The notes below the pieces were generated by a model that was given only the letters and a program-made list of their open reading frames with translations, was not told where the DNA came from and did no database searches. The position numbers were made by a program, and so were the translations under genes. From an uncultured Latescibacterota bacterium (GTDB lineage: Bacteria > Latescibacterota > UBA2968 > UBA8231), in NCBI GenBank assembly GCA_958295495.1, contig OY282352.1:3536548-3600547 (forward strand): DNA of 64,000 bases, written 5' to 3'. Positions 17,308 to 26,362 of this stretch are shown here, in pieces (position 1 is the stretch's first letter; each line of letters starts with the position of its first letter).

Positions 17308-18546
17308 TCAGAACTCGTGGCGGTACGTGTCGATGTGGAGGAGCAGGCCGATGGCGAGGAGGTTGGACAGCAGGGAGGAGCCTCCCGAGCTGAGAAAGGG
17401 CAGCGGCAGGCCGGTGATGGGCATGACGCCGATGGTCATGCCGATATTGATGAACACGTGAAAAGTCAGCATCGCGGCCAAGCCGACGGCCGTCAGGCTG
17501 TAAAAGGCATTGTTGGCCGCGGAGGCGATGTGCAGTGCCCGATAGATGAGAAAAAAGAACAGGCTCAGCACTATCAGGGCCATGACAAACCCCCCCTCCT
17601 CCCCGATGACCGAGAAGATGAAATCGGTATGAGCCGCCGGCAGGAACTGGTGCTTGGTCTGCGTGCCTTCTAGCAGGCCCTTGCCCGTCAGTCCTCCGGA
17701 GCCAATGGCGATCTTGGACTGGATGATGTTCCACCCAGATTCAAGCGGATCGCTCTCCGGATTGAAGAAGGTCATAATGCGGGCCTTCTGGTATGAATGC
17801 AGGAAGTGATCCAAAAAATACACCGTGAGCAAACCCGCCGAGGTGTTGATGAAGGCCATGGAGATGGTCAGCCAGAGCCGGCGCAGAAAATGGTGGATTA
17901 AGAAGGTGCTGCCGACGACGAAGATGGCAAAGACGTAAGGAGTGCTCCCTTGCCACAGTAGATCTAGGGAGCAGATGACGCTGATGAGCGGCGAGATGAC
18001 GAGGAAGACGAAGAACTTGCGCATGCCCGCCCAATAAAGCATGGGGAAAAGCGGCGCAGCAAAGGAAGCCGCGGTCCCCAAATCGGGCTGACGCACAATT
18101 AAGGCAGCCGGCACCAATATGAGGAACGAGGCCCCGAAAAAGCCGCCGAAGGAATTGATGCGTTCGACGCTGCGGTCGCTCAGATAGCGCGCTAAGGCGA
18201 TGATGGTCGCGATCTTGGCCAGCTCTGAAGGCTGCAACATCAACGGCCCCAAGCGCAACCAGCGGGTAGCGTCGCCCGTGCCCCAAGCCAACACCGCAAC
18301 TAGGCTCACAACGCCAAGCAGGTACAGCAGATAAGCAACGCTGTAAATGACCTTTTCTGGGATATAGACCACGGCTAAGGCCACGACGAAGGCTAAGATC
18401 GCGAATTGGATCTGCTTAATCCAAGAGTTCTGCACCGCGGTGGAGTCGTTGTGATACGTAGCACTATAGATCGCGATGATACCGATCAGTACGGTCGCCA
18501 AAGTCGCGCTCAGGAGCGGGAAGTCAAGTTGGCGGAGCAGGCGCAT
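17308..18546 (-). CDS. rodA: Rod-shape SEDS glycosyltransferase RodA
   Basis: Peptidoglycan polymerase of the elongasome, working with PBP2. 412 residues with about 10-12 membrane spans. Family features visible: LGPLMLQPSELAKI, RQPDLGTA, the long segment from FFNPESDPLESGWNIIQSKIAIGSGGL to KGLLEGTQTKHQFLPAAHTDFIFSVIGEE, and the end segment GLPLPFLSSGGSSLLSNLLAIG. These motifs separate it from FtsW mainly through its partnership with the adjacent mrdA. Start ATG 18546, 3 bases after the mrdA stop. Confidence 0.96.
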   Translation of the reverse strand: MRLLRQLDFPLLSATLATVLIGIIAIYSATYHNDSTAVQNSWIKQIQFAILAFVVALAVVYIPEKVIYSVAYLLYLLGVVSLVAVLAWGTGDATRWLRLGPLMLQPSELAKIATIIALARYLSDRSVERINSFGGFFGASFLILVPAALIVRQPDLGTAASFAAPLFPMLYWAGMRKFFVFLVISPLISVICSLDLLWQGSTPYVFAIFVVGSTFLIHHFLRRLWLTISMAFINTSAGLLTVYFLDHFLHSYQKARIMTFFNPESDPLESGWNIIQSKIAIGSGGLTGKGLLEGTQTKHQFLPAAHTDFIFSVIGEEGGFVMALIVLSLFFFLIYRALHIASAANNAFYSLTAVGLAAMLTFHVFINIGMTIGVMPITGLPLPFLSSGGSSLLSNLLAIGLLLHIDTYRHEF

Positions 18547-18549
18547 GAG

Positions 18550-20322
18550 CTAAGGCATTCCGTGGTTAGCTAAGAGCGTGTCGGCCTCGGCTACTGCTGG
18601 CTCGATGATGCCCTCTTGAATGCAGAAGGCTTCGACGACCTCGCGCACGACCGGGCCAACTCGCATCCCACCGCTGCCACCCCCTTCCACCACGGCCGCC
18701 ACGACAATGGCGGGATCTTCGTACGGAGCAAAGGCCACCATCCAAGCGTCGTCGTCTCGGTTGGGCACTTGAGAGGTCCCGGTCTTGGCTGCAATTGCGA
18801 CGCCGGCAACCCGCGCTCGGCGGCCGGTGCCGGTGTCACTGGCCACCACCCTAAGCATGGCCTTCCCCACGATGTCGAGGGTCTTAGGCGAAATGCCGTC
18901 AATGCGCTGGCGGGGGGGGGGATCGCCGCTGATGTATGGAGTGACCAAATAGCCGCCGTTGGCAATGGCGGCCACGTAGCGAGCCATCTGAATGGGAGTG
19001 ACCAATACGGCACCTTGACCAATGGAGAGATTGAGCAGGTGGCCGAAAGACCAGCCCCCGCGCTCCTCGTAGTACTGGCGCGAGGGCAGGAGGCCGGCGG
19101 CTTCCCCAGGGTGGAGGATCCCGGTCGGCTGGCCGAAGCCTAATTTGGCCGCGTACTTGTGCCACGTTTCAATGCTTATCAAGCGGGCCAAATGGTAGAA
19201 GTAAACGTTGCAGGAGGTCTCGATCGCCTCTGGGAGGGTCAAGCCGCCGTGGCCCTCGCGCTTGTGGCAGCGGAACTTGCTCCTGCCCACGGTCAGCCAA
19301 CCATAGCAAGGTTCAAACAGGCTCAGCGTATCGGTGACGCCCATTTCGAGCGCGGCTATCGCACTGACCATCTTGAGCGTCGAGCCAGGTGGATAACGCC
19401 CGTGCAAGGCGCGATTGAGCAGCACGGTCTCGCCCTGCAATACCCGCCGGCGCTCCTTTTGGGCCTGGAACGACACGAAAATGTTGGGGTCAAAGGTCGG
19501 CTTGTTGGCCAGAGCCAGCACGGCCCCGGTGCGCGGGTCGAGCGCGACCAACGCACCGGCCAAGCTATCGGGCAGGGCGCGCTCGACCGCGAGTTGCACT
19601 TCCAAGTCAATGGTTAGGTGCAACGGCTTGCCGGGCACGGGGAGCCGGTCGCGTTCGGGAAACTCCCGACTCGTGCGCCCGACCGCGTCAATCTCGACGT
19701 ACAACATGCCGTCGCGGCCACGCAAGCTGTTTTCGTACACCTTTTCGATCCCAGTCTTGCCGATAAAGTCGCCAAGCACATAGGCGTTATCGTTTTTTCT
19801 TTCTAGATCTTGGTCGCGGATAATGCCGATATAGCCGAGCAGATGGGCGGCTGCCGTACCGTAGGGATAGTGGCGCTGGGTTTCGATTTCTATGTCGAGC
19901 AGAGGCCAGTCGGCCTTGAGCCGCTCCTCTACGATCGATACCGTGCGGAAGTTGACATCGCGTTTGAGGCGGATAGTGCGGTATTTGCGGCTGTACTCGC
20001 CGTCTAGTTCTACATCCCCAATGGCCTCTGTAAACGCCGCAGTGGCCGCAGCAAAGTCCTTGCGCGTAGTGCGCTCTAACGAGACGGTGTAAAACGGCCG
20101 GGTGCGGGCCAATATGCGCCCATCGCGGTCGTAGATAAGTCCGCGGGGGGCCTTGACGCGCCGCTGGGCAATGCGGTTTTCCTCGGATTCGCGGGCGTAA
20201 TCGGCCGAGGTGATAACCTGCAAATAGAGCAGACGCAGGACCAAAATCGCGAACAGCAAGACGACGGGCGCGAGGAGGCTGTTGAGGGGCGGGCGCTGAT
20301 CTTGTTGTAGCTGGTGCTGCAT
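18550..20322 (-). CDS. mrdA: Penicillin-binding protein 2 (elongation transpeptidase)
   Basis: 590 residues from ATG 20322; the open frame extends to 20421 but the extra part overlaps mreD. A single N-terminal anchor (LLAPVVLLFAILVLRLLYLQ) precedes the PBP dimerisation domain with APRGLIYDRDGRILA and the TIDLEVQ linker. The transpeptidase domain has the SxxK motif STLK in YPPGSTLKMVSAI, the SxN motif in ETSCNVYFYH, and KTG in AAKTGTSQVP. It cross-links new wall in the periplasm together with RodA. It overlaps nothing but lies 2 bases after mreD. Confidence 0.96.
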   Translation of the reverse strand: MQHQLQQDQRPPLNSLLAPVVLLFAILVLRLLYLQVITSADYARESEENRIAQRRVKAPRGLIYDRDGRILARTRPFYTVSLERTTRKDFAAATAAFTEAIGDVELDGEYSRKYRTIRLKRDVNFRTVSIVEERLKADWPLLDIEIETQRHYPYGTAAAHLLGYIGIIRDQDLERKNDNAYVLGDFIGKTGIEKVYENSLRGRDGMLYVEIDAVGRTSREFPERDRLPVPGKPLHLTIDLEVQLAVERALPDSLAGALVALDPRTGAVLALANKPTFDPNIFVSFQAQKERRRVLQGETVLLNRALHGRYPPGSTLKMVSAIAALEMGVTDTLSLFEPCYGWLTVGRSKFRCHKREGHGGLTLPEAIETSCNVYFYHLARLISIETWHKYAAKLGFGQPTGILHPGEAAGLLPSRQYYEERGGWSFGHLLNLSIGQGAVLVTPIQMARYVAAIANGGYLVTPYISGDPPPRQRIDGISPKTLDIVGKAMLRVVASDTGTGRRARVAGVAIAAKTGTSQVPNRDDDAWMVAFAPYEDPAIVVAAVVEGGGSGGMRVGPVVREVVEAFCIQEGIIEPAVAEADTLLANHGMP

Positions 20323-20324
20323 AA

Positions 20325-20792
20325 TCAGGCGGGAAAAAGATGGCGTTTGAGGGTCGAGCCGGCTAAGAAGATCGCACTGATCAGCCCCGTGTACACGGCG
20401 CGGCCGAAGAAGCTGCTCCACTCAAAGGGCACAGCGGCCCCGGTACCCAGATAGTAGATAAGATCATGGCAGAGCACGGCAAAAAAAATCAGCCCGGCCT
20501 GAACTTGGATGCTGTCGGCGACCGCGTGGGTGTGGATGTAGCCGGAGCCCGCGCTGGTGAGCGACTTGGCGAGCGCATTGACTCCGAGGTTGGCGGGCAG
20601 GTAGATGTCCTGGAGGATGCCGACCCCCAGCCCCATATAAGCCCCAACAACCGGCCCGCTACGCAGCGTGATGAAGTTCAAAGTCATGATCAATAGATCG
20701 GGTTTGATCGACCATACCTTTAGGGAATCGACCCAAGTGGTTTGCAGGGTGAAGGCCAGTACCAGCAAGAGAATATGGCGGACCGCACTCAT
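20325..20792 (-). CDS. mreD: Rod shape-determining protein MreD
   Basis: 155 residues with five or so membrane segments and the MreD pattern PDLLIMTLNFITLRSGPVVG and GVGILQDIYLP. It is part of the elongasome membrane complex with MreC and RodA. In most rod-shaped bacteria mreB and mreC precede mreD, but here the upstream gene is the MltD-like transglycosylase and no mreB or mreC is present in the window. Starts at ATG 20792, one base after the upstream stop. Confidence 0.88.
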   Translation of the reverse strand: MSAVRHILLLVLAFTLQTTWVDSLKVWSIKPDLLIMTLNFITLRSGPVVGAYMGLGVGILQDIYLPANLGVNALAKSLTSAGSGYIHTHAVADSIQVQAGLIFFAVLCHDLIYYLGTGAAVPFEWSSFFGRAVYTGLISAIFLAGSTLKRHLFPA

Positions 20793-20793
20793 G

Positions 20794-22686
20794 TCACCTC
20801 GGGATTTGCAAGGTCATACCCGCCAGCAGCGTCTCCGAGAGGCCGATGTTGTTCTGGCGGGCAATGTCGCTGGGGGCAAGGCCGAATTTGCGGGCGATGC
20901 TGTGCAGCGTATCGCCCGTGACCACGGTGTACGCTTGCTCGTTGGCCACGATTAGCTGTTGACCGGGTTTGATCAGCACCTTTTTAAGACCGTTCCACGC
21001 CTGCAAATCGGCGACACTAACCGAGAAGCGTCGGCCCAACTCCCACAGCGTATCGCCCGGCTGCACCGTGTAGGTCTCGCCGCTCGGCATCTCTTGGGGG
21101 ATAGGCTGTTGTCGCACCACCAATTCCTGACCGGGTTTGATCAGCGTGGTTTTGAGGCCGTTCCATTTCATCAGGTCGCGCAGGCGCACCCCGTGCTGGG
21201 AAGCAATGCGGCTGAGTACGTCGTTCGGCAGGACGGTATAGGTCCCCCGGCTGCCACGCGCTTGCTTGGCCTTAGGGGCGACCGGGATCGGGATATAGAG
21301 CATCTGCCGCGGCCGGATGAGGTTGGGGTTTCTCAGGCTATTGGCCGCGGCAATGACCCGCGTGGAGACGCCAAAGGCTTGGGCGATACCAGAGATCGTA
21401 TCGCCGCGTTGCACCTGATACCGATGGACCGCTGCCTTCTGTGAGGTCGGCAGGCTAGCGTACTGGTCAAGCAAAATTTGGCCCTTGCCCTGCGGCACCC
21501 TCAAAACATAAGACGGACGGGATCCCGGCGGCGTGATGCCTTGGCGCAGCTCGGGGTTGAGGTCGTGCAATACCTGACGTTTGATGCCCAAGAGCTGAGC
21601 TGCCGCTTGCAGATCTACATACTGCCAGTCTTCGGGCAGGACGACTTCCTCGTATGCAAAGGCTGGGTCTTCGGCTTGGGGCTTAAAACCAAAAAGTTGT
21701 GGATCCTTGGCCATGACGGCCGCGGCCATGAAGAGCGGCACGTAATTTTTCGTTTCGCGGGGCAGATCGAGTTGCCAGTAGTCGTTGGTGTCGGCGCGGG
21801 CGATGGCCCGACGGACTCGTCCAGGCCCGGCGTTGTACGCAGCCAAGGCCAAGCGCCAGTCGCCGAACTCTGCGAAAAGTTTTTTTAGGTACCGGGCAGC
21901 AGCCTCGGTCGCCTTGATCGGGTCGCGCCGCTGGTCAACCCAGTGGGTGCGTTTGAGGCCCATCATGCGGCCGGTATTCGCCATAAACTGCCACAACCCC
22001 ACGGCCCGCGACCGAGAATAGGCCCTTGGGTTGAGGCCACTCTCGATAACCGCTAAGTAGAAAAGATCGCTGGGCATCCCTTCGCGCCGGAGGATATCAA
22101 CGATCAGCGTACGGTAGCGCCCGGCGCGCTGTAACCAAGTGGCAAAGGTCTTGCGACCCCGCGGCGTCTGGAAGAAGCGGAGGCTGGCGACGACGCGATC
22201 GTTGGCGTCAATTGGCATGTCGCAGCGGCGGCCGAGCTGGTGGATGCGAACCAAAGGCTCTGCATCTGCCGGCAGGTGCTCGATTTTTTCCTCGAATAGC
22301 CCTTCGAGCAGAAGGTTCAAGTGGCTGTCGGCGGGCAAGCGCTCCAAGTGCGGCAATAGGTCGAAGTATGCCCGTTCAATAGCCAAGCCGAGCGTTGCGG
22401 CCTGCACGGTATCTACGAGTGCGTCGTGCTCGTCGAGATCGGCGAGAATGCCGAAGGCCGCGTCGAGGGCCTCTTGCGCCTGTTGAGTCTGCCCGAGCGC
22501 GTGGCTCTCGATAGCGCGGAGCAAGTGCCAACGAACGGCGCGTAGGTCAGCCGCATCCGGCGGCGGGTCTGCAGACATGTCCGCAGAGGTGCTCGGGGCC
22601 GCCTCGTCAAAAACCAAAGGTCCGGTGCTTTTGCCATGGGCACAGGCCATGAGCAGCAAGGCGATGACACAGCAATACAAGCGCAT
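20794..22686 (-). CDS. MltD-like membrane-bound lytic transglycosylase with four LysM domains
   Basis: 630 residues. It starts with a lipoprotein-type signal (LLLMACAHG; Cys about residue 15). A helical region of roughly 150 residues follows. The SLT domain carries the catalytic Glu in AVIESGLNPRAYSRS, then AVGLWQFMANTGRMMGL and LALAAYNAGPGRVRRA. The C terminus has four LysM modules starting near YQVQRGDTISGIAQAF, YTVLPNDVLSRIASQH, YTVQPGDTLWELGRRF and YTVVTGDTLHSIARKF. It cleaves glycan strands to anhydro-muropeptides in the periplasm. Its place just before mreD-mrdA-rodA suggests wall opening coordinated with elongation. Four LysM modules is more than the two of E. coli MltD. Confidence 0.9.
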   Translation of the reverse strand: MRLYCCVIALLLMACAHGKSTGPLVFDEAAPSTSADMSADPPPDAADLRAVRWHLLRAIESHALGQTQQAQEALDAAFGILADLDEHDALVDTVQAATLGLAIERAYFDLLPHLERLPADSHLNLLLEGLFEEKIEHLPADAEPLVRIHQLGRRCDMPIDANDRVVASLRFFQTPRGRKTFATWLQRAGRYRTLIVDILRREGMPSDLFYLAVIESGLNPRAYSRSRAVGLWQFMANTGRMMGLKRTHWVDQRRDPIKATEAAARYLKKLFAEFGDWRLALAAYNAGPGRVRRAIARADTNDYWQLDLPRETKNYVPLFMAAAVMAKDPQLFGFKPQAEDPAFAYEEVVLPEDWQYVDLQAAAQLLGIKRQVLHDLNPELRQGITPPGSRPSYVLRVPQGKGQILLDQYASLPTSQKAAVHRYQVQRGDTISGIAQAFGVSTRVIAAANSLRNPNLIRPRQMLYIPIPVAPKAKQARGSRGTYTVLPNDVLSRIASQHGVRLRDLMKWNGLKTTLIKPGQELVVRQQPIPQEMPSGETYTVQPGDTLWELGRRFSVSVADLQAWNGLKKVLIKPGQQLIVANEQAYTVVTGDTLHSIARKFGLAPSDIARQNNIGLSETLLAGMTLQIPR

Positions 22687-22692
22687 GGCGCG

Positions 22693-23439
22693 TCAGTCCT
22701 CCTGCGGGACGAGGATCTGGGAGCGAACCTTGAGGGCGTTGGGATAGTACTTCCCGATTCGTTCGGCCGCGGCCTGGGCTTGCGCCTCGGTGCGGTAGTT
22801 GCCGACTTCGATCTTGTAATAAGGTGCCTTCAGGGTCACGTTGATGTCTTCGCGCTTCAGGCGCTTTTTGGCTTGTTCCGCGAGGCGGATGGCCTCGTCG
22901 TGGGATAGGAATTGGTCGATCAGCACCTTCCAGCCAAAGGTGCTCACCTGCTCGGGCGCGGCCTCCGTAGGCTCCGCACTCGCCGGGACCTCGACGACAT
23001 AGGCGTCGGCATAGTCTGGACCGAGTGCGGCGACCTGCTCTTTGAGAGCCGCAGCCTCAGCGCGGGTAGCGTATTGGCCAGCTTGCAGCACCGAGTGCTC
23101 GTTGCGGGCCACTAGATAGACCCTCACGCCGAGGGCGCGTTCTAGTTCGGCGCGGAGCTTGCGGGCCGTGGCTTCATTGCTCAGAGCCAGTAGCTGGAGG
23201 CGATAGACCGGAGCGCGGTCTTGCACGGAGACCGCCGGCTCCGCTGGAGTTTGAGCTTGGTCGCGGCCCTCGCGTTGAACCGGCTCAATGAGCAAAGGGT
23301 CTTCGCCGAGGGTGCGCGGGTCGAATTCTTCGCGGCTGACGGGCGCGTCGTCGCCCGAGTCAGAGCGCCAGCGCGGCGCGCTCGCGCAGTGGGCTGTGCC
23401 GAGCAGGGCCAGCAAGAGGAGGATCGAGTAGGTTCTCAT
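22693..23439 (-). CDS. Exported protein with two SPOR domains
   Basis: 248 residues from ATG 23439, which overlaps the mtnA stop as ATGA; a TTG at 23451 is also in frame. The N-terminal signal TYSILLLLALLGTAHCA ends at a Cys, possibly a lipoprotein. A low-complexity acidic linker leads to one SPOR-like repeat (VYRLQLLALSNEATARKL to DYADAYVVEVP) and a second (FGWKVLIDQFLSHDEAIRL to KVRSQILVPQ). SPOR domains bind denuded glycan strands made by amidases, so the protein probably localises to sites of wall remodelling. It is co-oriented with the MltD-like gene, 6 bases upstream. Confidence 0.8.
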   Translation of the reverse strand: MRTYSILLLLALLGTAHCASAPRWRSDSGDDAPVSREEFDPRTLGEDPLLIEPVQREGRDQAQTPAEPAVSVQDRAPVYRLQLLALSNEATARKLRAELERALGVRVYLVARNEHSVLQAGQYATRAEAAALKEQVAALGPDYADAYVVEVPASAEPTEAAPEQVSTFGWKVLIDQFLSHDEAIRLAEQAKKRLKREDINVTLKAPYYKIEVGNYRTEAQAQAAAERIGKYYPNALKVRSQILVPQED

Positions 23440-24476
23440 GGCTCGGCCCAAGCGCGCAAGGCGGGTTCGTACGGAGCGCGGGCGACGCCCTTTTCCGAGA
23501 TGATCGCCGACACTAAGTCACAGGGCGTGACGTCAAAGGCCGGATTGTAAACCGGCACCGCGTCCGGGGCCGTGGGCTTGCCCATGCCTTGGCGAACCTC
23601 GGCTGCGTCGCGCTTTTCAATGGGGATTTCCGCGCCCGAAGCCAAGGCCATGTCGAGGGTCGAGACCGGGGCGGCCACGTAGAAGGGCACGCCGTGCTCG
23701 CGGGCGAGGATGGCCAGCCCGTAGGTACCTATTTTGTTGGCCACATCGCCGTTTTTGGCGATGCGGTCAGCCCCCACTATGCAGCAGTCAATCGCCTCGC
23801 TCCGCAGTACGGACGCGGCCGCATTGTCGCAGATGACCTTAACGTCAATGCCGCTCTGCATTAGCTCCCACGCCGTTAGCCGCGAACCTTGGAGCAAGGG
23901 GCGGGTTTCGTCGGCAAACACGGCGACTTTCTTACCCGCCTCTTGGGCTGCATAGACGACCCCCAAAGCCGTGCCGTAATCAGCCGTGGCCAAACCGCCG
24001 GCATTGCAGTGGGTGATGACTTGGCTGCCATCGCGCAGGAGTGCCGCGCCGTGGGCACCTATCTGGCGGCAGATTTGGCGGTCTTCCTCAAAGAGGCGGT
24101 GAGCAGCCTCTAGCAGGGCATCGCAGATGGCGTGGTTGTCGCGGCCCTGGCTCGCCGCCAACACCTCCTGCATTTGATCCAAGGCCCAGAACAGATTGAC
24201 CGCGGTGGGCCGGGTGCGGGCGAGGCGGGCTATGGCAGCTTCCACGCGGCGGCAAAAGGCCTCGTGGGCGCAATCAACTGCTGCGCGCGCACCTACCACG
24301 ACGCCGTACGCAGCCGCCAAGCCAATAGCCGGTGCGCCGCGCACCACCAGCCCTTCAATGGCCCCGGCAATGTCCTCGACGTGGCTATAGGTCGCGTACA
24401 CAAGCTCCTCGGGTAAGCGAGTCTGGTCGAGCAGGATTAAGGTATCGTCCTGCCATTTGAGCGTTTGCATCGGCAT
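23436..24476 (-). CDS. mtnA: S-methyl-5-thioribose-1-phosphate isomerase
   Basis: Methionine-salvage enzyme converting methylthioribose-1-phosphate to methylthioribulose-1-phosphate. 346 residues; ATG 24476 or a second ATG at 24470. It contains VVRGAPAIGLAAAYGVV near the N terminus, the catalytic Cys in THCNAGGLATADYGTALGV, and the catalytic Asp in GADRIAKNGDVANKIGTY. It is an eIF2B-fold protein; these residues favour MtnA over ribose-1,5-bisphosphate isomerase. Its start overlaps the rsfS stop. The remaining mtn genes are not in the window, and its place in a wall operon is unexplained. Confidence 0.92.
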   Translation of the reverse strand: MPMQTLKWQDDTLILLDQTRLPEELVYATYSHVEDIAGAIEGLVVRGAPAIGLAAAYGVVVGARAAVDCAHEAFCRRVEAAIARLARTRPTAVNLFWALDQMQEVLAASQGRDNHAICDALLEAAHRLFEEDRQICRQIGAHGAALLRDGSQVITHCNAGGLATADYGTALGVVYAAQEAGKKVAVFADETRPLLQGSRLTAWELMQSGIDVKVICDNAAASVLRSEAIDCCIVGADRIAKNGDVANKIGTYGLAILAREHGVPFYVAAPVSTLDMALASGAEIPIEKRDAAEVRQGMGKPTAPDAVPVYNPAFDVTPCDLVSAIISEKGVARAPYEPALRAWAEP

Positions 24477-24877
24477 TAGAAGGTCGAAAATTCAAAGGGC
24501 TTTTCTGCGGCTTCCTCGAGTGCTCCCCCATCTGCAAAGTCCGTGCGCTCGGCGTCGCCCCACAACCTCTCTAGAGCGTAGAAGTCGCGCGCCTCCGCGC
24601 GAAAGATATGCACGACGAAATCGACGTAATCTATCAGCACCCAGCGCCGCGCATCTGCGCCCTCAATGTGCCAGGGCTTTTCCCCCATCTCGGCGAGTTG
24701 GTCCCGCACTTCGTCGGCGAGACTGCGGATGTGCTGTTCAGAGGTGCCTGTACAGAGCAGGAAATAGTCGCAGGTGTCGGTGACGTCGCGCAGATCCAGC
24801 AAGGTTATTGCGAGTGCCTTCTTATCTTGTAAAATTTCTACGACGCGGGCGATGTGCGGCTCTTGGCACAGTCTCAT
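24476..24877 (-). CDS. rsfS: Ribosome silencing factor
   Basis: 133 residues of the RsfS/Iojap family, which binds uL14 and blocks 30S-50S joining in stationary phase. Typical segments are KKALAITLLDLRDVTDTCDY, CTGTSEQHIRSLADEV and WVLIDYVDFVVHIF. It ends with a short acidic tail. It follows the LytR_C gene by 18 bases and overlaps mtnA at its stop. Confidence 0.94.
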   Translation of the reverse strand: MRLCQEPHIARVVEILQDKKALAITLLDLRDVTDTCDYFLLCTGTSEQHIRSLADEVRDQLAEMGEKPWHIEGADARRWVLIDYVDFVVHIFRAEARDFYALERLWGDAERTDFADGGALEEAAEKPFEFSTF

Positions 24878-24895
24878 AGACGTTTTCTCGTGGTG

Positions 24896-25360
24896 TTACT
24901 TAGCCGGGTCGAGCAGGCCGATGCGGCGGTAGTCGCGCCCGATGACAATCGAGACGCTCGCCAAGCTGAACTGGTCTTCCTTCTTCTGCTGGATAAAATG
25001 GGATATCCCCAAGACATCTGCCACTTGTCTGGCTTGCTCGATATCGCCGTCCAAGTCAACGACGAGGGTGTGTAGGTAATTGAAACTGGGCGCATTGCCT
25101 TCGTGAATCACGTCTAGCCCGAGGGCGCGGGCCTTTTTGCGAAGGCGAGCAGCGATCTGCGGTTCGCCTCCGCCGTTGAGAATTTCGACCCGAATAGGGC
25201 TAAACTGGGGAATGGTTTCCGGCTTGGGGACTTCCCGCTGAGGCGTTGGCTCGGGTGCAGCAGAGTGCGGCCAGAAGGCCACCTTCAGGAGAAGGACTAT
25301 GGCCACAACGGCCAGCCCCCACAAAATCAGCTCCTGCACGTCGGGGTTTTCTCGTTCCAT
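24896..25360 (-). CDS. Membrane-anchored LytR C-terminal-domain protein
   Basis: 154 residues. A short cytosolic stretch is followed by one membrane span at about residues 11-29 (LILWGLAVVAIVLLLKVAF), a Pro-rich linker, and a LytR_C domain with IRVEILNGGGEPQIAARLRKKARALGLDVI. The LCP catalytic domain normally in front of LytR_C is absent. It is first in the minus-strand operon; the promoter must lie in 25361-25423 opposite the ocd-like gene. LytR_C followed by rsfS is a recurrent arrangement in bacteria, with the role of the free LytR_C domain unknown. Confidence 0.8.
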   Translation of the reverse strand: MERENPDVQELILWGLAVVAIVLLLKVAFWPHSAAPEPTPQREVPKPETIPQFSPIRVEILNGGGEPQIAARLRKKARALGLDVIHEGNAPSFNYLHTLVVDLDGDIEQARQVADVLGISHFIQQKKEDQFSLASVSIVIGRDYRRIGLLDPAK

Positions 25361-25423
25361 CGCTTCAACGTTATTAAATGAATAGAAAACGGCAAGTTAC
25401 GTCAAGCAAACAAAGGATGAGAC

Positions 25424-26362
25424 GTGGATTTATTGCGCGAAGAAACCTTTGCCCATCGCTTCTCCACGGCTGATTTTCTCGCCGCCTGTCACCAAGCATT
25501 CGAGCAGTACGGAGCGGGGATCATCGACAATCCGCCGCGCACCGAGTCCATTCAAAAGCGCGGGGCACTCGACTACTTTCGCTTGGACATGCCGGCCGAA
25601 TGGCCGGGGAAGTTTCGCGCGCGGAAGGTCATCGAAGAATTTTCGGACGTGGCGACCGGACGGTTGGCCAAGCGGGAGGCGTATATCGCATTTGAAGACC
25701 TGCAACAGGGCCGGTCGTGGCGGCTAGAGGCCGGGTACCTCACCGACCGGCGAACCGGCGCGGCCGGCGCGCTGGGTCTCCAATACCTAGCGGGCGCGGC
25801 CATCGAGCGAGTCGCCATTCTGGGAACCGGCCGGGTTGCGCGGAGCTTGGCCCTATCCTGTGACGCGCTTTTTAAGTTAGAGGAGATTGCCTGCACGAGT
25901 CGCCGGGCGGCCAACCGGGCGGCGTTTGCTGAGGCGGTCGGGCCGGCTCTGTGCACGCGCCTGCGGGTAGCAGCGTCCATAGAGGCGTGTATAGCCGGCA
26001 CCGACGCCGTGCTGACGGCCGTGCCGACGCCGCAGCCCATTTTAACGGCCGCGGCACTGGCCGAGGTCCCCTACCTCGCCGTCATCGCCGGGGATAGTCG
26101 CACGCGCCAGCTCGCGCCAGAAGTGCTCTACGAGCGCACGGTGATCGTCGATGTGCTCGCCCAAGCCCAGCAGTCCGGGGAGTTCCGCTTTGCGGCCGAG
26201 CAGATCGCCTTGGCGCGGAACGCCGAGGGCACAGTACTAGATATCGGCGCCGCCGCCTGCGGACGGCTTGGCGCGGCAGTGCCGAGTGTGGTCTATCTGA
26301 CGGGAATGGGGGCGCAGGATTTGTGTGCCGCGGCCATGGTGTACCGCCGCCTGCTTACTTGA
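25424..26362 (+). CDS. Ornithine cyclodeaminase / mu-crystallin family protein
   Basis: 312 residues from GTG 25424 (GGATGAGA upstream). The catalytic-face helix-strand core is followed by the NAD-binding loop VAILGTGRVARSLALS at about residues 130-145. KFRARKVIEEF and GALGLQYLAG match the family, whose members include ornithine cyclodeaminase, alanine dehydrogenase and ketimine reductases. The specific substrate cannot be assigned. It is a single plus-strand gene; its last 8 bases overlap the end of the convergent ASH-domain gene. Confidence 0.8.
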   Translation: MDLLREETFAHRFSTADFLAACHQAFEQYGAGIIDNPPRTESIQKRGALDYFRLDMPAEWPGKFRARKVIEEFSDVATGRLAKREAYIAFEDLQQGRSWRLEAGYLTDRRTGAAGALGLQYLAGAAIERVAILGTGRVARSLALSCDALFKLEEIACTSRRAANRAAFAEAVGPALCTRLRVAASIEACIAGTDAVLTAVPTPQPILTAAALAEVPYLAVIAGDSRTRQLAPEVLYERTVIVDVLAQAQQSGEFRFAAEQIALARNAEGTVLDIGAAACGRLGAAVPSVVYLTGMGAQDLCAAAMVYRRLLT

